Source: Sedimentitalea sp042687825
GTDB taxonomy: Bacteria; Pseudomonadota; Alphaproteobacteria; Rhodobacterales; Rhodobacteraceae
Assembly: GCF_042687825.1 (NCBI RefSeq)
Contig: NZ_JBHUQE010000005.1
Span: 62,001 to 126,000, forward strand
Direction: 5' to 3'
Length of the DNA: 64,000 bases
Shown here piece by piece: positions 61,516-64,000 of the stretch. The notes under the pieces are model-generated. The model was not told where the DNA came from. It saw only the letters and a list, made by a program, of their open reading frames with translations, and did not search any database. Every line of letters starts with the position of its first letter. Within the stretch, counting starts at the first letter, position 1. Both the position numbers and the translations under genes were made by a program.

Positions 61516-62271
61516 ATGTCCGAGGAAATGACCATCGAAAGCTACCTGGAACAGGGCGGCAAGCTGACCAATCCGGCCAATGTGCCGCCGCGCTACCGCG
61601 CCGAGCTGATGAAGATCATGGCCACTTTCGTGGACAGCGAACTGGCCGGGGCGGCGGGGTTCGCCGACGTGATCAACCAGGGGCCGGGCATCAAGGAACG
61701 CATCGCCGCGGCCAAGATCGTGCTGGAAAAGACCGACAATGCCGACCGGGTGCTGCGGCTTTTGGGCGAGTTCGGCGCCGATACCGCGCGCTATGCCAAC
61801 AGCCATCCCTGGACCGCCCGCCTGCCGCGCGACGCCACGCCGGGCAGCCGGCGCAGCGACCATGACATGCGCCTGTCGGTGCTGAACTATCCGCTGGCCG
61901 GCTGGGCCGACGCGGTGGCGATGAACCTGTGCATGGGCCTGGCCGTCGGGGTGCAGCTGGACGAGATGCAGAGCCTGTCCTATCAGCCCCTGGCCGACGC
62001 TTTCCGCAAGATCGCCCCGATCGAGGCGCGGCACGTGGAACTGGCCATGGAAGGGCTGGTAAAGCTGCGCGACCAGGGCCAGCACGACGCGGTCCGCGAC
62101 GCCATCGCCTACTGGCACCCCCGCGTCGCCGCCATCTTCGGCGACATCGAACAATCCCGGTTCGCCCAACTCAAAGCCTGGGGCCTGCGCAAACACACCA
62201 ACACACAACTGCAACAAACCTGGAAAACAAACCTCAACACCGCAATCAAAAAAATCGATATCGAAATCTGA
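61516..62271 (+). CDS. diverged PaaA-like ferritin-fold protein, sixth gene of the paa operon
   Basis: 251 residues, 13 bp after paaE, preceded by GGGGGGA. It is similar to PaaA (Phenylacetic acid catabolic family): ELMKIMATFVDSELAGAAGF, IAAAKIVLEKTDNADRVLRLLG, and APIEARHVELAMEGLVKL. Candidate metal ligands are E42, E71, D74, D132, E170 and H173. In PaaA the first motif is ExxH; here it is E71-x2-D74, while the second is kept (E170-x2-H173). This could be a changed metal centre or an inactive structural protein. It is too close to the operon to be unrelated, but the role is unknown. Confidence 0.82.
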   Translation: MSEEMTIESYLEQGGKLTNPANVPPRYRAELMKIMATFVDSELAGAAGFADVINQGPGIKERIAAAKIVLEKTDNADRVLRLLGEFGADTARYANSHPWTARLPRDATPGSRRSDHDMRLSVLNYPLAGWADAVAMNLCMGLAVGVQLDEMQSLSYQPLADAFRKIAPIEARHVELAMEGLVKLRDQGQHDAVRDAIAYWHPRVAAIFGDIEQSRFAQLKAWGLRKHTNTQLQQTWKTNLNTAIKKIDIEI

Positions 62272-62328
62272 ACAAGAAAACCGATACCCAAAAGACGCGC
62301 GAACACCCGCGCCGCAATGCCGGCTGGA

Positions 62329-63894
62329 TCAATCCAATGCCGCGCCAGAGATATCGACCAGCAAGGTCTGGATATGTGCGACCGGTACACCCAGGTTCGA
62401 GCCGCCGAACTCGGGCATGATGGCGGTGTTCACCGCCACCACCGCGCCGTCCAGAGTCAGCACCGGACCGCCGCTGCCGCCATGGGTGGTTTCGGCGTCG
62501 TACACCACGGTCGCGGGGGTCGCCTGTCCGACAATACCGCGGCTGGCCAGTGGTGCGATCAGCCGCGCGGCGGCCAGACGTTCGGCCACTTGCCAGAACC
62601 CGGTCTCGCCGGTGGCCTGCAGGTCCTGCACGAAGGCCGAACCGGATTGCGCCAGCATCGACATCAGTCCGGTGGGATAGCCCATCACGATCACCGTGGC
62701 GCCGGGTGCCGGCGCAGATGCGGACAGGGGCAGACCCGGGCGGTCGCCGACCCCGCCCTCGACTGCAAGCACCGCCAGATCGACCTGGTCGCTGACCGCG
62801 ACCGCCGTCAGGGGCTGCGGCGTCGGCTGCCCCGGGAAATAGGCGATGAACCGGGTCATCACCGGCTCCAGTTCCTCGGCCCCCGACCGGGCCATCGGCC
62901 CCTTGCCCCAGGGTTGCGCCACATGGCGGTTGGTGATCAGCAGGTCGTGCCCGGCCGGCACGAAGCCGGTGCCGTTGAACTGCACTTCGGCCACCGGACC
63001 GGTGCCGCTGAGCGACAGATAGGGTTGCCCGTTGGGCAGATGCACCGGCAGACCGCCGGGTCCCAGAACATGCCGCAGCATGGCGCCGGTCTCGCGATGG
63101 CGCAGGCTGTAAGCACCCTGCAGAAAGGCAACCGACGACATCGCCTGCGAGATCACCCGGCGGCCGGCACCGGTGCGCGCCTCCAGCGACTGCAGACGTT
63201 CTGCGGTCGATTGCAGCCGCAGGGCCAGGTCGTCCTGCAGCGCGGTCAGGTCGCTGGGCCGGATCGCCTCGCTGCGGGCTTCGGCCAGGGCCGCCGCCAC
63301 CGTGTCGATCTGCACGTTGCCGCTGGCGATCTGGGCGCGGATCAGCGCATCGGTGCGTTTCTGCTGATAGAGCGCAAAGGCCAGCAGCGCCAGCGACACC
63401 AGCACCAGCAGCCGAAAGGCCGCCGTGGTCTCCCAGGCCAGGCGGCGCGCCAGATCGACCGCCGCAAAACGCAGACGGCGCGGCAGCGAGCGGCGGCTGG
63501 TCCGGAAATAGCACATCACGTCGGCAAGGATCTCGCTGACACTCATGCCGGGCCGGTGACTGTCGTCATACAGCCGGAAACGCGACAGCGGCCCGGTCTC
63601 GCCGAATTCGATGACATCGCCATAGGCCAGCATCGCCGTCTGCACCAGTTGACCGTTCAGCCACAGGGGCTGACCCGCGACCGCTTCGACCTCGTAGCTG
63701 TGACCGATCCGGTGCAACCGGGCGACCACCGGCCCGTCTTGGGACCCGGATCCGCCTTCGCCGAAGGACAGGCTGTGATCCGTCCGCAACCGCACTTCGA
63801 TGGCGGCGCTTGTCAGCCATGACAGCCTGCCGCGCGCAGGGCCGGTCAGATGCTCCAGCGCGGCCACTGTTCTGCAAGGGGTGTCGTCGGTCAT
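62329..63894 (-). CDS. FHA-domain trypsin-like serine protease, membrane-anchored
   Basis: 521 residues. An N-terminal FHA-like domain (about 20-110, with VRLRTDHSLSFGEGGSG and WLNGQLVQTAMLAYGDVIEFGE) is followed by a Pro/Arg-rich linker and one transmembrane helix (TTAAFRLLVLVSLALLAFALY). A helical part comes next and then a trypsin-like protease domain: catalytic His in LITNRHVAQPW, Asp in SDQVDLAVLAV, Ser in THGGSGGPVL. The layout puts the FHA domain in the cytoplasm and the protease in the periplasm. It could couple a phospho-protein signal to proteolysis outside. It converges with the paa operon, 57 bp apart. Confidence 0.85.
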   Translation of the reverse strand: MTDDTPCRTVAALEHLTGPARGRLSWLTSAAIEVRLRTDHSLSFGEGGSGSQDGPVVARLHRIGHSYEVEAVAGQPLWLNGQLVQTAMLAYGDVIEFGETGPLSRFRLYDDSHRPGMSVSEILADVMCYFRTSRRSLPRRLRFAAVDLARRLAWETTAAFRLLVLVSLALLAFALYQQKRTDALIRAQIASGNVQIDTVAAALAEARSEAIRPSDLTALQDDLALRLQSTAERLQSLEARTGAGRRVISQAMSSVAFLQGAYSLRHRETGAMLRHVLGPGGLPVHLPNGQPYLSLSGTGPVAEVQFNGTGFVPAGHDLLITNRHVAQPWGKGPMARSGAEELEPVMTRFIAYFPGQPTPQPLTAVAVSDQVDLAVLAVEGGVGDRPGLPLSASAPAPGATVIVMGYPTGLMSMLAQSGSAFVQDLQATGETGFWQVAERLAAARLIAPLASRGIVGQATPATVVYDAETTHGGSGGPVLTLDGAVVAVNTAIMPEFGGSNLGVPVAHIQTLLVDISGAALD

Positions 63895-64000
63895 GATGGC
63901 AGAATAGCACGTTGGCGGACGTGGATCACCGCACAGTTTCTCAGCGGTTCGTGCGGTGCCAAGGGGCTGGCGGGCCGCGGCGGCGCTCAGACCAGATCGG
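63895..64000. other. end of window upstream of the protease; nothing supported
   Basis: 106 bp. On the minus strand short stops appear near 63940 and 63987, so a neighbouring gene could end just beyond the window (a tail reading DLV then TGA at 63987-63989). There is too little sequence to call it. Confidence 0.3.

Overview
ORGANISM. This is a high-GC, gene-dense chromosomal segment with mostly short gaps and many 1-31 bp gene overlaps. The gene content points to an alphaproteobacterium of the Rhodobacteraceae (Roseobacter/Paracoccus relatives). The main markers are a 44-residue aa3-type cytochrome oxidase subunit IV, a DUF6173 protein, a VPLPA-CTERM surface protein, TTAA-N7-TTAA (CtrA-type) boxes, a catalytically degenerate PyrC next to pyrB, and homodimeric PDH E1 in an aceE-aceF-lpd operon. 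This assignment is inferred from families, not from a database search. I saw no insertion sequence, integrase, prophage, CRISPR, rRNA or tRNA gene. The window reads as core genome with some accessory genes. LAYOUT. 1-4.2 kb: the tail of an ASPIC/UnbV protein converges on a di-haem cytochrome c peroxidase, followed by xylAB (xylose catabolism). 4.2-6.9 kb: gene-poor, with a lone sugar-phosphate transferase, a DUF1801 protein and a broken EthD gene. 6.9-12.7 kb: the pyruvate dehydrogenase operon. A 407-bp divergent region with two matching operator-like palindromes separates it from a fumarylacetoacetase-family hydrolase. 13.9-17.3 kb: moeA-mobB-mobA-fdhD (molybdenum cofactor maturation), then azlCD. 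18.4-21.7 kb: a lipoprotein, the CoxIV peptide, a secreted phospholipase-A2-like protein and a membrane glycerophosphodiesterase. 21.7-28.1 kb: DUF6173, a metallo-beta-lactamase-fold hydrolase, an acyl-CoA dehydrogenase, a Sua5-type tRNA modification enzyme, YqgE, a DsbD-N protein and a Nudix hydrolase. 28-33 kb: an RND efflux permease and its adaptor. 33-35 kb: moaB, a phosphoesterase and a uracil-DNA glycosylase. 35.2-38.9 kb: pyrB, two small membrane proteins, pyrC-like and plsY, all overlapping. 39.1-41.3 kb: a vanadium-haloperoxidase/RTX fusion. 41.4-51.2 kb: gshA, rsmE, ubiA, an OmpA/BON protein with a coiled-coil partner, moaE-moaD-pgsA, OsmC and uvrC. 51.5-56.0 kb: SDR, Ca2+/Na+ antiporter, zinc-ribbon peptide, S49 peptidase and an ABC-2 exporter. 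56.3-57.1 kb: a VWA/VPLPA-CTERM protein. 57.9-62.3 kb: paaABCDE plus a sixth, diverged ferritin-like protein. 62.3-63.9 kb: an FHA-TM-trypsin protein. HOW THEY WORK TOGETHER. Molybdenum cofactor genes occur in three separate clusters (moeA-mobB-mobA-fdhD, moaB, moaED), so molybdoenzymes, including at least one formate dehydrogenase, should lie elsewhere. The paa cluster opens the aromatic ring of phenylacetyl-CoA, but the ligase (paaK), the beta-oxidation steps and a regulator gene are absent. MOST INTERESTING. (1) Twin TAGTTTA-N4-TAAAC(T/C)A operators between aceE and the FAH gene. (2) The sixth paa-linked protein with an altered metal site. (3) A haloperoxidase-RTX fusion with an inverted repeat beside its ribosome binding site. 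(4) CtrA boxes at uvrC and at the surface-protein gene. (5) A PLA2-like protein overlapping a GDPD. (6) A readable EthD pseudogene. (7) A DNA-level duplication of the lipoyl domain inside the PDH operon.
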